DNA of 64,000 bases from assembly GCF_946479755.1 (NCBI RefSeq), contig NZ_CAMLHC010000037.1:1-64000 (forward strand). The letters run 5' to 3'. The stretch is from an uncultured Chitinophaga sp. (lineage in GTDB: Bacteria > Bacteroidota > Bacteroidia > Chitinophagales > Chitinophagaceae). The position numbers and the translations under genes were made by a program. Positions 1 through 7,769 of this stretch are shown piece after piece. Numbering within the stretch: the stretch's first letter is position 1; the number at the start of each line of letters is the position of its first letter. Under the pieces are notes generated by a model. It did not search any database and was not told the origin of the DNA. It saw only the letters and a list, made by a program, of their open reading frames with translations.

Positions 1-146
1 AATGGGTGTCTAATCGCTGATTAGGCAGCCATGGCGTAGTTAGATTCGCCAATTAAAGTTTGAATATTCAGATTATCGTGCTAATTATCCAACGCACGGC
101 ATGCTTACACTTTCAAAGACCTATGCTGTCAAAACCAGGCATCCCC
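1..146 (-). ncRNA. ssrA: tmRNA (transfer-messenger RNA), 5' part, cut by the window edge
   Basis: Read on the minus strand, the RNA begins near 146 with GGGGATGCCTGGTTTTGACAG, the usual tmRNA 5' acceptor-stem start followed by the conserved tRNA-like region. Further along, at 50 down to 21, an open frame reads GGC GAA TCT AAC TAC GCC ATG GCT GCC TAA. This encodes the tag GESNYAMAA and stops, closely matching the GE.NYALAA / GEESYAMAA type of tag found in Bacteroidota. The tag marks proteins from stalled ribosomes for proteolysis. The rest of the RNA, with the 3' tRNA-like half, lies beyond position 1. A TAnnTTTG box sits just upstream. Confidence 0.93.
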
Positions 147-158
147 GATTTGAGACAA

Positions 159-166
159 CAAATATA
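159..166 (-). promoter_or_regulatory. Promoter -7 box of tmRNA
   Basis: On the minus strand this reads TATATTTG, an exact match to the Bacteroidota -7 consensus TAnnTTTG. It lies 12 bases upstream of the expected mature 5' end of tmRNA, and a T-rich stretch precedes it. Confidence 0.7.
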
Positions 167-167
167 C

Positions 168-205
168 GAAAAAAATATGGATTACGGAAATCCCGTAATC
201 CATAT
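168..205 (-). terminator. Rho-independent terminator of rseP
   Basis: A perfect 13-bp stem (175-187 with 193-205, arms ATATGGATTACGG/CCGTAATCCATAT) with a 5-base loop is followed on the minus strand by a T tract at 168-175. It lies about 20 bases past the rseP stop. Its T tract abuts the tmRNA promoter. Confidence 0.8.
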
Positions 206-226
206 CCTTTATAAAAATCAGATGAT

Positions 227-1573
227 TTAGAACCACTTACTGATAATATGCCGCCAGAAATCCAGACCGTTGGCCAGCAGCAACAGGCCGAACAGTATGA
301 TCATACCGGCAATCTGTGCATACTCCAGGAATTTCTCGCTGGGCTTGCGGCCGGTGATGATCTCGTACAGGAGGAACAGCACGTGCCCACCGTCCAGCGC
401 CGGGATAGGCAGGATGTTCATAAACGCCAGGATGATAGACAGGAAAGCGGTCATCTCCCAGAAGGTCAGCCAGTCCCACGCTTCGGGGAACAGGTTACCG
501 ATGCTCATAAACCCGCCCAGCGACTCGCTCACCTTCACTTCTTTGGAAACGAAGATCAGCCGCAGCTGCTGTACATATTTCACCAGCTTGTCCACGCTCA
601 TTTTAAAACCACCGGGGATGGCTTCCAGCAGCGTATATGTTTTGGTTTTAAACGAGAAGAATTTCTCCGGGTCCTGCGGATAGATGCCCAACTTAGCCTT
701 GTCATCCAGCTGGATAGGGATCACCACGGAGTCTTTGCCTCTCAGCACGCCGATGCTTACCTGCTCGTTTTTATGCTTGCGCAACTCTTTGGCGAAGTCA
801 GAGAAATAAGGCACTGACAGCCCGTTGATAGACAACATCTGGTCTCCGGGCTTAAAGAGGCCGCTCTTTTCGGCGATAGAGCCTTTTTCAAACCGGTCAA
901 CGTAATACGGCACGCGGATATAGGCAAAAGGTTCTTTCTGCTTCAGCAGCGCACGGATAAAGCCGTCAGGGATAGCGATGCTCTGCTCCTGGCCGTCACG
1001 CACCACTTCAATGCTTTTGGCTTCCTGCAGGATCACCTGGGCGGTGATAGCGTTGAACTGCTCTATCTTCTGGTGGTTGACGCCGATGATCTTGTCACCG
1101 TCACGCAGACCGATGCTCTGTCCGAGGGAGTCCACGGCGATACCATATTTCACGGCGTCGGTAGGCAGGTATTTTTCACCCCAGTGCCACAGGATCATCG
1201 CATAGATGAAGAAGGCCAGTAACACGTTCACCGTTACGCCGCCGATCATGATGATCAGCCGCTGCCAGGCCGGTTTGGACCTGAACTCGTAAGGCTGCGG
1301 GGGAAGGGCCATGGCGTCTTTGTCCATGCTTTCGTCGATCATGCCGGATATCTTCACATATCCGCCAAGCGGCAACCAGCCGATACCATACTCTGTTTCT
1401 CCCTTTTTGATTTTAAAGAGCGAAAACCAGGGGTCGAAGAAAAGGTAGAACTTTTCTACCCTTGTTTTAAACAATTTGGCGGGGATAAAGTGGCCTAACT
1501 CGTGCAATACGACCAGTATAGAGAGTGACAGTAACAACTGTCCGGCTTTCACCAATATTACCTCTGTTGTCAT
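227..1573 (-). CDS. rseP: RIP metalloprotease RseP (site-2 protease, M50 family)
   Basis: An inner-membrane zinc protease that cuts transmembrane substrates within the membrane. In model bacteria it performs the second cut of an anti-sigma factor during envelope stress. The 448-residue protein has the HELGH zinc motif at residues 24-28 in the first membrane helix, two PDZ-like domains around 140-200 and 215-290, and the second metal-ligand motif LDGGH near residue 395, followed by a last hydrophobic helix. The length is normal. It follows dxr on the same strand with an 85-base gap, the usual dxr-rseP pairing, so it is probably cotranscribed. No nearby sigma/anti-sigma pair shows which substrate it serves here. 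Confidence 0.95.
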   Translation of the reverse strand: MTTEVILVKAGQLLLSLSILVVLHELGHFIPAKLFKTRVEKFYLFFDPWFSLFKIKKGETEYGIGWLPLGGYVKISGMIDESMDKDAMALPPQPYEFRSKPAWQRLIIMIGGVTVNVLLAFFIYAMILWHWGEKYLPTDAVKYGIAVDSLGQSIGLRDGDKIIGVNHQKIEQFNAITAQVILQEAKSIEVVRDGQEQSIAIPDGFIRALLKQKEPFAYIRVPYYVDRFEKGSIAEKSGLFKPGDQMLSINGLSVPYFSDFAKELRKHKNEQVSIGVLRGKDSVVIPIQLDDKAKLGIYPQDPEKFFSFKTKTYTLLEAIPGGFKMSVDKLVKYVQQLRLIFVSKEVKVSESLGGFMSIGNLFPEAWDWLTFWEMTAFLSIILAFMNILPIPALDGGHVLFLLYEIITGRKPSEKFLEYAQIAGMIILFGLLLLANGLDFWRHIISKWF

Positions 1574-1658
1574 TTACTTGTTTCTGCTTTAATCTGCCCA
1601 AGATATCGGATTTAACAGATATTCCGGCAAAACTATTTGTTAATTTTCAACGGTTATT

Positions 1659-2825
1659 TTAGATAACGATAGCATTGATAAGGGTTGCAGCGTGTTCACG
1701 TGCAGCCTGGTCGCACTCGTAGTAATCATGCAGCGTCGGCGCTTCGATGAACGGGATTTTGGCGATGGTTTCCTCAATCACCTCTGTCATCTGCAGGAAG
1801 CCGATCCTGTTGCGCAGGAAGGCATGCACCACTTCTTCGTTGGCGGCGTTCATCACGCAGGCGGTGTTCCCCCCTTTGTTCATGGCGTCGATAGCGATGG
1901 CAAGGTTGCGGAAAGTCTTCGTGTCCGGTTGCTCAAAGGTGAGCGAGGAATAGTTCCGGAAGGAAAACCGCGGGAAATCATTGGCCAGGCGGTCAGGATA
2001 CCCAAGGGCGTATTGAATGGGCAGCTTCATGTCGGGCAGGCCCATCTGTGCTTTGAGGGAACCGTCCACGAACTGTACCATAGAGTGGATGATGGACTGC
2101 GGATGGATCACCACTTCGATGTTTTCCGGGTGGAGGCCAAACATCCAGCGGGCTTCGATCATTTCCAGCCCTTTATTCATCAGGGTAGCGCAGTCGATGG
2201 TTATTTTAGCGCCCATCCGCCAGTTAGGATGCTGCAGGGCGTGGTCTTTCTTTACGTTGATCAGGAAATTGGGCTTTTTGCCGAGGAACGGACCACCGGA
2301 CGCGGTCAGGATCACTTTTTCCACTTTGCTGAAAGGCTCGCCTACCAGGCACTGGAAAATAGCGGAATGCTCGGAATCCACCGGGATCACCGGTACGTTC
2401 TTCCGGCGGGCGGTGGCCATCACGATATCACCAGCCACCACAAGGGTTTCCTTGTTGGCCAGCGCTACCGGCGTACCCTGTTCGATGGCAGATAAGGTGG
2501 GCGCCAATCCGGCAAACCCCATGATAGCGGCCAGCACCATGTCGATAGAGCTCCAGGAAGCTACTTCCACCATGGCTTTGGCGCCGGCAAATACCTTGAT
2601 GCCTTTGTCAAACAATACGTCTTTTACCTGTTTGTATTTTTCCTCGCTGCCGATCACAACCGCGTTGGGCTTGAATTTCAACGCCTGTTCTATCAGGAGG
2701 TCGGCATTCTGTTGTGCAGTCAGCACTTCAACACTGAACCGGTCGGGGTGCGCTGCTATCACCTCCAGTGCCTGTATACCAATGGATCCGGTAGATCCGA
2801 AGATGGCAATTTTTCGTTTATTCAT
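1659..2825 (-). CDS. dxr: 1-deoxy-D-xylulose 5-phosphate reductoisomerase
   Basis: Second enzyme of the MEP (non-mevalonate) isoprenoid pathway; it converts DXP to 2-C-methyl-D-erythritol 4-phosphate with NADPH in the cytosol. The 388-residue protein opens with the dinucleotide-binding motif GSTGSIG at residues 10-16. It carries the conserved metal/substrate stretch PVDSEHSAIFQ near residue 150 and TASGGPF near 175. The length is typical. It lies between the GH3 gene upstream and rseP downstream, all on the minus strand. The ATG at 2825 fits the family N-terminus. Confidence 0.97.
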   Translation of the reverse strand: MNKRKIAIFGSTGSIGIQALEVIAAHPDRFSVEVLTAQQNADLLIEQALKFKPNAVVIGSEEKYKQVKDVLFDKGIKVFAGAKAMVEVASWSSIDMVLAAIMGFAGLAPTLSAIEQGTPVALANKETLVVAGDIVMATARRKNVPVIPVDSEHSAIFQCLVGEPFSKVEKVILTASGGPFLGKKPNFLINVKKDHALQHPNWRMGAKITIDCATLMNKGLEMIEARWMFGLHPENIEVVIHPQSIIHSMVQFVDGSLKAQMGLPDMKLPIQYALGYPDRLANDFPRFSFRNYSSLTFEQPDTKTFRNLAIAIDAMNKGGNTACVMNAANEEVVHAFLRNRIGFLQMTEVIEETIAKIPFIEAPTLHDYYECDQAAREHAATLINAIVI

Positions 2826-2891
2826 TACGGTGATTTACTTTATTAATCTTTCACGGTGATGTGAACGCTGCTACAGTGGTCACACCTTTCC

Positions 2892-4391
2892 TTACGGCTG
2901 CACATATTTTGCCAGCTCGTCGGCCAGCTTTCTGTCATTGCTCAGACGGGGCACTTTGTTCTGGCCCCCCAGTTTTCCGATAGCCTTCATGTAATCGATG
3001 AAGCCCTGTTTACGGACGGTCCTTATTTTCAGGGGTTGTAAAATATTGCCGGTCAAAAGGTCATCGTAGTAAATGTTTTTCTGACGCAGGTTATGGTCTA
3101 CTTTCATGGCAAAAGCCTGCAGGTCTGCAGGGGCGTTTTCAAACTCCACAAACCACTCGTGGTAAGGCAGTTCGCCGTTGGTCTGCACCATCGGGGCCAC
3201 GGTAAATTCCGTGATCTGCACATTTTCCTCCGTGGCGGCTTTCATCAGGCTGTATTCCACCTCCTCACCAATCACGTGCTCGCCGAAGGCGGATATAAAA
3301 TGTTTGATCCTGCCGGTCACCAGCAAACGGTACGGATTGGTGGAAATAAACTTCACGGTGTCACCGAGGTTGTATCCCCATAATCCGGCGTTGTTGTTGA
3401 TGATCATAGCGTAATTTACACCGGTTTGTACATCTTTGAGCGACAGTCGGGTCGGATTTTCATTAAAAATTTCCTGTGCCGGGATAAACTCATAGAAAAT
3501 GCCGGAGTTGGTGTTCAGCAACAGCCCTTCCTGCTCCTGCGAATCCTGGAAGGCGAAAAAGCCTTCAGATGCGGGAAACGTTTCTACCGTATGGATAGGA
3601 TGACCGATAGCGGCCATCAGTTTGGCGCGGTAAGGTTCAAAATTCACCCCGCCATATACCATCACATCAAAATTTTTAAATATCTCTTTGATCTTTTTAC
3701 CGTCAGTACGCTCCATCAGCCGGTCAAAATACATCTGTACCCATGGCGGTATACCGCTGATCAGTGTCATGTCCTGGTTGATCGTTTCCTCCACGATCCT
3801 GTCCAGCTTGGTTTCCCAATCATCTATGCAATTTGTCTCATATGAAGGCAATTGATTGGTACGCAGATAACGAGGGATATGGTGGTTCACGATACCGCTG
3901 AGCCTGCCGGTAGGGATGCCGCCTACCCTCTCCAGCTCAGGGGAGCCGGACAGGAAGATCATCTTCCCGTCAGCAAAAGCCGTGTTGCCGGTTTCCCCCA
4001 TATAATTAAGGAGGGCATTACGGGCGGTATCTATATGATTGGAAATAGAATCTTTGGAAATAGGGATGTATTTAATACCGCTGGTGGTACCGGAAGTTTT
4101 AGCCAGATAAATAGGCTGTCCCTTCCACAACACATTCTGCCTGCCCTCTTTGATCCGCTCTATGTAGGGTTTAAACTGCTCGTAATCCCTTATTGGCACA
4201 GCTTGTTTGAACTCCTCGTAGGTACGCACTGCATCCAGCTTATGGTCATTTCCGAACTCCGTTTTTTTGCCTGTCTTTATCAGTTCCTCCAGGATCGCCT
4301 CCTGGTCTTCCACCGCCCTGAGCATCTCCTTCCTGATCTTGTTATGCACAATAGAAGCAAATGGTTTGGCTAGCAGTGATTTAAACTTCAT
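2892..4391 (-). CDS. GH3 family acyl-adenylating protein
   Basis: Belongs to the GH3 family, named after plant auxin-amido synthetases, within the adenylate-forming enzyme superfamily. Homologues are widespread in Bacteroidota with unknown substrate. The 499-residue protein has the ATP-binding P-loop AKTSGTTSGIKYIP near residues 97-110 and a later adenylate-contact region around YGGVNFEPYRAK (about 245). A conserved TGRIKHFISAFGEHV (about 360-375) corresponds to the hinge segment of the family. There is no signal peptide, so it is cytosolic. The plant function cannot be transferred. It is first of a minus-strand run with dxr (66-base gap) and rseP. Adenylating activity is inferred from the intact P-loop. 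Confidence 0.88.
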   Translation of the reverse strand: MKFKSLLAKPFASIVHNKIRKEMLRAVEDQEAILEELIKTGKKTEFGNDHKLDAVRTYEEFKQAVPIRDYEQFKPYIERIKEGRQNVLWKGQPIYLAKTSGTTSGIKYIPISKDSISNHIDTARNALLNYMGETGNTAFADGKMIFLSGSPELERVGGIPTGRLSGIVNHHIPRYLRTNQLPSYETNCIDDWETKLDRIVEETINQDMTLISGIPPWVQMYFDRLMERTDGKKIKEIFKNFDVMVYGGVNFEPYRAKLMAAIGHPIHTVETFPASEGFFAFQDSQEQEGLLLNTNSGIFYEFIPAQEIFNENPTRLSLKDVQTGVNYAMIINNNAGLWGYNLGDTVKFISTNPYRLLVTGRIKHFISAFGEHVIGEEVEYSLMKAATEENVQITEFTVAPMVQTNGELPYHEWFVEFENAPADLQAFAMKVDHNLRQKNIYYDDLLTGNILQPLKIRTVRKQGFIDYMKAIGKLGGQNKVPRLSNDRKLADELAKYVQP

Positions 4392-4781
4392 GCCCGTTAT
4401 TTTATAATTGAGAGTATATGTCCGATTTTCGTTTTTCTGATCCCGGAATCCGGGTATTTCGGGAGATGATCACCACCTGTCCACCCTCCGGAAATCAAAA
4501 AATCTCAAAATTCCAAAATTCAAAAGTATATAAAATTGTGGTGGTTTGTACAGTAAAATAACTGTTTTTACTGCTTTGTCACCTCCTGCCGGAAAGCCGG
4601 CCCGCATGGCCCGGAATTTGTTAAAAAAATTTAAAATTCAAGAAAGTATGTATCTTTGAAAAGATTAAGTTTTTATCCGGCTTTTAATACGTATTTACAT
4701 ATATGAATTAAAAAAAGCCGGAAATCTTTGTTCAATTGGAAAACAATTGATACTTTTGCGGAAATTATATTTTGGATAATT
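4392..4781. other. Intergenic region between divergent GH3 and rplU, with a possible degenerate repeat copy
   Basis: This 390-base stretch has no gene. Near 4457-4476 it holds TTTCGGGAGATGATC. At 4488-4525 lies an A-rich run beginning CCGGAAATCAAAAAATCTC, which resembles the right arms of the inverted repeats at 30511-30615 and 51246-51377. An imperfect CCCGGAATCCGGG hairpin occurs at 4443-4455. The rest is AT-rich, ending in the rplU promoter. Confidence 0.35.
4728..4758 (+). promoter_or_regulatory. Promoter of rplU-rpmA (TTG ... TAnnTTTG)
   Basis: TTG at 4728-4730, a 20-base spacer, then TACTTTTG at 4751-4758. Both boxes and the spacing fit the Bacteroidota -33/-7 promoter. It lies 23 bases before the chosen rplU ATG, which supports that start over any upstream one. 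Confidence 0.72.
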
Positions 4782-5084
4782 ATGTTTGCAGTTGTAAAAA
4801 TCGCAGGTCAGCAATTTAAAGTAGAAAAAGACCAGGAAATTTTTGTACAGCAGTTACAAGGAAAAGTTGGAGACAAAGTGGAGTTTTCCGAAGTTCTGTT
4901 GACAGACAATGCTGGTGCACTGACCGTAGGCACTGATGTAAAATCAGTAGTAAAGGCAGAGATCCTGAGCCATGTACAGGGTGACAAAGTGATCGCTTTC
5001 AAAATGAAGAGAAGAAAAGGCTTCAGAAAGAAAGTGGGACACCGTACCCATTTCACAAAGATCCGGATCAATGAAATAGCTTAA
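4782..5084 (+). CDS. rplU: 50S ribosomal protein L21
   Basis: Large-subunit ribosomal protein that binds 23S rRNA. From the ATG at 4782 the product has 100 residues and starts FAVVKIAGQQF, the normal L21 N-terminus. It retains the C-terminal KRRKGFRKKVGHR rRNA-binding stretch. The open frame extends further upstream to 4728, but that part crosses the promoter and adds 18 residues unlike L21, so I reject it. rpmA follows after 54 bases in the conserved rplU-rpmA order. Confidence 0.97.
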   Translation: MFAVVKIAGQQFKVEKDQEIFVQQLQGKVGDKVEFSEVLLTDNAGALTVGTDVKSVVKAEILSHVQGDKVIAFKMKRRKGFRKKVGHRTHFTKIRINEIA

Positions 5085-5138
5085 TTCATTTTAAGCTGGT
5101 TATTTATTTAGACACATTATTATTAAAGTAATTATACA

Positions 5139-5417
5139 ATGGCACATAAAAAAGGTGAAGGTAGTGTAAAGAACGGCCGTGACTCCCAGAGCAAAAGGCT
5201 CGGAGTAAAAATCTTCGGTGGTCAGCCTGCTATTTCTGGTAACATCATCGTTCGTCAGAGAGGCACCGTTTATCATCCCGGTCAAAACGTAGGCGTTGGT
5301 AAAGATTTTACCATTTTCGCGCTGGCAGATGGTGTGGTTGAATTCAGAAAAGGTCGCGAAAACAAGACTTACGTTTCTGTTAAAGCATTTGACACCACTG
5401 CTCAGGCAGAAGCCTAA
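5139..5417 (+). CDS. rpmA: 50S ribosomal protein L27
   Basis: Large-subunit protein whose N-terminus reaches the peptidyl-transferase centre. The 92-residue product starts [19 protein letters not shown]. This is the direct L27 N-terminus, without the cleavable extension seen in Firmicutes. The central [17 protein letters not shown] and [12 protein letters not shown] segments are typical. It is the second gene of the rplU operon. The Lys/Ala repeat protein follows 64 bases later on the same strand and may share the transcript. Confidence 0.97.
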   Translation: MAHKKGEGSVKNGRDSQSKRLGVKIFGGQPAISGNIIVRQRGTVYHPGQNVGVGKDFTIFALADGVVEFRKGRENKTYVSVKAFDTTAQAEA

Positions 5418-5481
5418 TCAGTGTTAGCCATAAAGTTTTTTTATACCCAATATTTTTTTACTAACCCAAATTCAAAAAACA

Positions 5482-5877
5482 ATGGCAACAATTAAAAAAG
5501 CAGCTGCTAAGAAAGCTGCGCCTAAAAAAGCTGCTGCTAAGAAAGCTGCTCCTAAAAAGAAAGCTGCTGCTAAGAAAGCCGCTCCTAAAAAAGCTGCTGC
5601 TAAGAAAGCCGCTCCTAAAAAGAAAGCTGCTGCTAAGAAAGCTGCTCCTAAAAAGAAAGCTGCTGCTAAGAAAGCCGCTCCTAAAAAAGCTGCTGCTAAG
5701 AAAGCTGCTCCTAAAAAGAAAGCCGCTGCTAAGAAAGCCGCTCCTAAAAAGAAAGCCGCTGCTAAAAAAGCTGCTCCTAAAAAGAAAGCTGCTCCTAAAA
5801 AGCCTGCTGCTAAGAAGAAAGCTCCTGCTAAAAAAGCACCAGCTGCTCCTTCTACACCAGCTGCTCCGGCAAACTAA
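5482..5877 (+). CDS. Histone H1-like Lys/Ala/Pro repeat protein
   Basis: A 131-residue, very basic, low-complexity protein built almost entirely from variants of AAAKKAAPKK. It ends in a short Ala/Pro/Ser/Thr tail. Similar Lys/Ala-rich proteins (histone H1-like, Hc1/Hc2-like, AlgP-like) bind DNA or RNA without sequence specificity and compact the nucleoid. That role is inferred from composition here. The DNA is a near-exact tandem repeat with GCT/GCC synonymous swaps, so copy number could change by slippage in whole codons. It sits behind rpmA and ends in a strong terminator. No folded domain or signal peptide is visible. Confidence 0.85.
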   Translation: MATIKKAAAKKAAPKKAAAKKAAPKKKAAAKKAAPKKAAAKKAAPKKKAAAKKAAPKKKAAAKKAAPKKAAAKKAAPKKKAAAKKAAPKKKAAAKKAAPKKKAAPKKPAAKKKAPAKKAPAAPSTPAAPAN

Positions 5878-5905
5878 GATCGGATTTACAAAATGTAGTT
5901 ATAAA

Positions 5906-5936
5906 GGTCCCGGCTTATCCGCCGGGATCTTTTTTA
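5906..5936 (+). terminator. Rho-independent terminator after the H1-like gene
   Basis: A 9-bp GC-rich stem, GGTCCCGGC (5906-5914) with GCCGGGATC (5921-5929), has a 6-base loop and is followed by TTTTTT. It closes the rplU-rpmA-H1-like transcription unit. Confidence 0.88.
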
Positions 5937-6068
5937 TTCCCCCAAACGAAAGCCCCACCCTCCCCCCTCCTTTACATCCGTCGAATCGTTATAAACACTA
6001 TTTTTACACCTCCCGTCACCCGCTTTATCCAACAATAACTTAGCCCCCGGCTTCATCCCGGGAATTTG

Positions 6069-6076
6069 TATTTTTA
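6069..6076 (+). promoter_or_regulatory. Promoter-like box 4 bases before the polX start
   Basis: TATTTTTA differs from TAnnTTTG only in the last base. Exactly four bases (CCAC) separate it from the ATG at 6081, so the transcript would start at or beside the start codon. Confidence 0.5.
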
Positions 6077-6080
6077 CCAC

Positions 6081-7769
6081 ATGGACAATAATTCAATCGC
6101 CGATAACTTCTCCCTGCTGTCCAAACTGATGGACATCCACGGAGAAAACAGCTTTAAAGCCAAATCCTTCGCCTCCGCAGCCTTTACCATAGAGAAACTG
6201 CCGGCTCAACTGAAAGATACCCCCCGCGATGAGATATTCCGCATCAAAGGCATCGGGGAATCTACCGGGAAAAGCATCCTCGAAATGCTGGATAACCAAA
6301 GCTTTTCCCTGCTCAACAACTACCTCACCATCACCCCTCCTGGCATCCTCGAAATCATGAAGATCAAAGGACTGGGACCTAAAAAAATAGCCACCATCTG
6401 GAAAGAACTGGAGATCGAATCTATGGGCGAACTATTATACGCCTGTAACGAAAACCGCCTCCTGCTCCTGAAAGGCTTCGGCGAAAAAACACAGGAAAAC
6501 GTTCGCCAGAACATCGAATTCTACCTGTCCAACCGCAACCGCTACCTCTTCGCGGAAGTGGAAACCGTGGCGGCCGACCTGCTGCAACAACTGCAGGAAC
6601 TGCTGGCGCCCACACCCGTTGCCCTCACCGGCGCCTTCCGCCGCCAGGAAACGATCATCGACGAACTGGAATTCGTCATCGCCGCCACACCAGACATCCT
6701 GCGCGAACGCCTGGCCTCCCTGCCCGGCTTCACCCACAGCGATGCCAACGGGCCCGACCTGGTATGGAAATACAACGATAAACTGAACGTAGTCACCCAC
6801 GCCTGCACAGCAGACGATTTCCACAGCACCCTCTTCAGCACCACCGGCGCCCCCGCTTTCATCGATAAATTTAATGCGGCCGGCGGCGCTTCCCATACCC
6901 ACAAAGCACCCTCTGAAGAAGCCATCTTCAGCAGCGCCGGCATGGCCTACATCCCGCCCTGCCTGCGGGAAGGACACAACGAGATCGAACTGGCACTGGC
7001 ACAGCAACTGCCCACCCTCATCACCCAAACAGACATCAAAGGCATCATCCACTCCCACAGCCAATGGAGCGACGGCCTCGACTCCCTGGAAGAAATGGCC
7101 ACCGCCGCCGCCAGCCAGGGCTTCGAATACCTCGTCATCAGCGACCACTCCCGCTCTGCTTTCTATGCCAACGGCCTGAGCATCGAAAGAGTGATCGCAC
7201 AACACGAACAAATCGATGAGCTGAATAAAAAACTGGCCCCCTTCCGCATCTTCAAAAGCATTGAAGCAGATATCCTCAACGACGGCACGCTGGACTACCC
7301 CGATGAGATATTAGCTCGGTTCGACCTCGTCATCGCTTCGGTACACTCCAACCTGAAAATGACGGAAGAAAAAGCCATGGCCAGGATACTTAAAGCCATC
7401 GAAAATCCATACACCACCATCCTCGGCCATATGACCGGCCGCCTGCTCCTGAGCCGCAACGGCTACCCGGTCAATCATAAAGCCGTGATCGACGCGTGTG
7501 CAGCCAACAACGTGGTGATTGAGCTCAACGCACACCCACGCCGCCTGGACATCGACTGGACCTGGCTGCCTTATGCACTGGAGAAAAACGTGCGTATCTC
7601 CATCGATCCGGACGCCCACAGTATCCGCGGCTTCCACGATGTTCATTACGGCACGCTGGCCGCCCAAAAAGGCGGGGTCACCAAAGCCAACAATCTGAGC
7701 AGCTTCGGTGTTGACATGCTCAATGACTTCCTGCTGGAACGTAAAAAACAAAAAAATATCCTCTCATGA
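6081..7769 (+). CDS. polX: PolX-type protein: HhH, X-family polymerase-like and PHP domains
   Basis: Bacterial PolX normally combines gap-filling DNA synthesis with a PHP 3'-5' exonuclease for base-excision repair. From ATG 6081 the product has 562 residues. An N-terminal helix-hairpin-helix region holds FRIKGIGESTGKS and MKIKGLGPKKIA, followed by a PolX palm-like region (about 150-270). The C-terminal PHP domain (about 318-555) has intact metal motifs: HSHSQWSDG, ISDHS, EADIL, HSNL, ELNAHPRR and DPDAHS. The palm is odd. The expected GSxRRG...DxD appears as TGAFRRQETIIDELEF, with Glu or no acid where two catalytic Asp belong, and the third Asp is not evident. I infer a nuclease that has lost polymerase activity. 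It overlaps prsW by 4 bases. Confidence 0.9.
   Translation: MDNNSIADNFSLLSKLMDIHGENSFKAKSFASAAFTIEKLPAQLKDTPRDEIFRIKGIGESTGKSILEMLDNQSFSLLNNYLTITPPGILEIMKIKGLGPKKIATIWKELEIESMGELLYACNENRLLLLKGFGEKTQENVRQNIEFYLSNRNRYLFAEVETVAADLLQQLQELLAPTPVALTGAFRRQETIIDELEFVIAATPDILRERLASLPGFTHSDANGPDLVWKYNDKLNVVTHACTADDFHSTLFSTTGAPAFIDKFNAAGGASHTHKAPSEEAIFSSAGMAYIPPCLREGHNEIELALAQQLPTLITQTDIKGIIHSHSQWSDGLDSLEEMATAAASQGFEYLVISDHSRSAFYANGLSIERVIAQHEQIDELNKKLAPFRIFKSIEADILNDGTLDYPDEILARFDLVIASVHSNLKMTEEKAMARILKAIENPYTTILGHMTGRLLLSRNGYPVNHKAVIDACAANNVVIELNAHPRRLDIDWTWLPYALEKNVRISIDPDAHSIRGFHDVHYGTLAAQKGGVTKANNLSSFGVDMLNDFLLERKKQKNILS

Noticed and set aside
4728..4781. Longer N-terminus for L21
   Set aside because: The extra 18 residues do not match L21 and the stretch contains the TTG and TACTTTTG promoter boxes.
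5482..5877. CRISPR-like periodic repeats
   Set aside because: The period is coding (Lys/Ala/Pro codons) with no unique spacers and an open frame from end to end.
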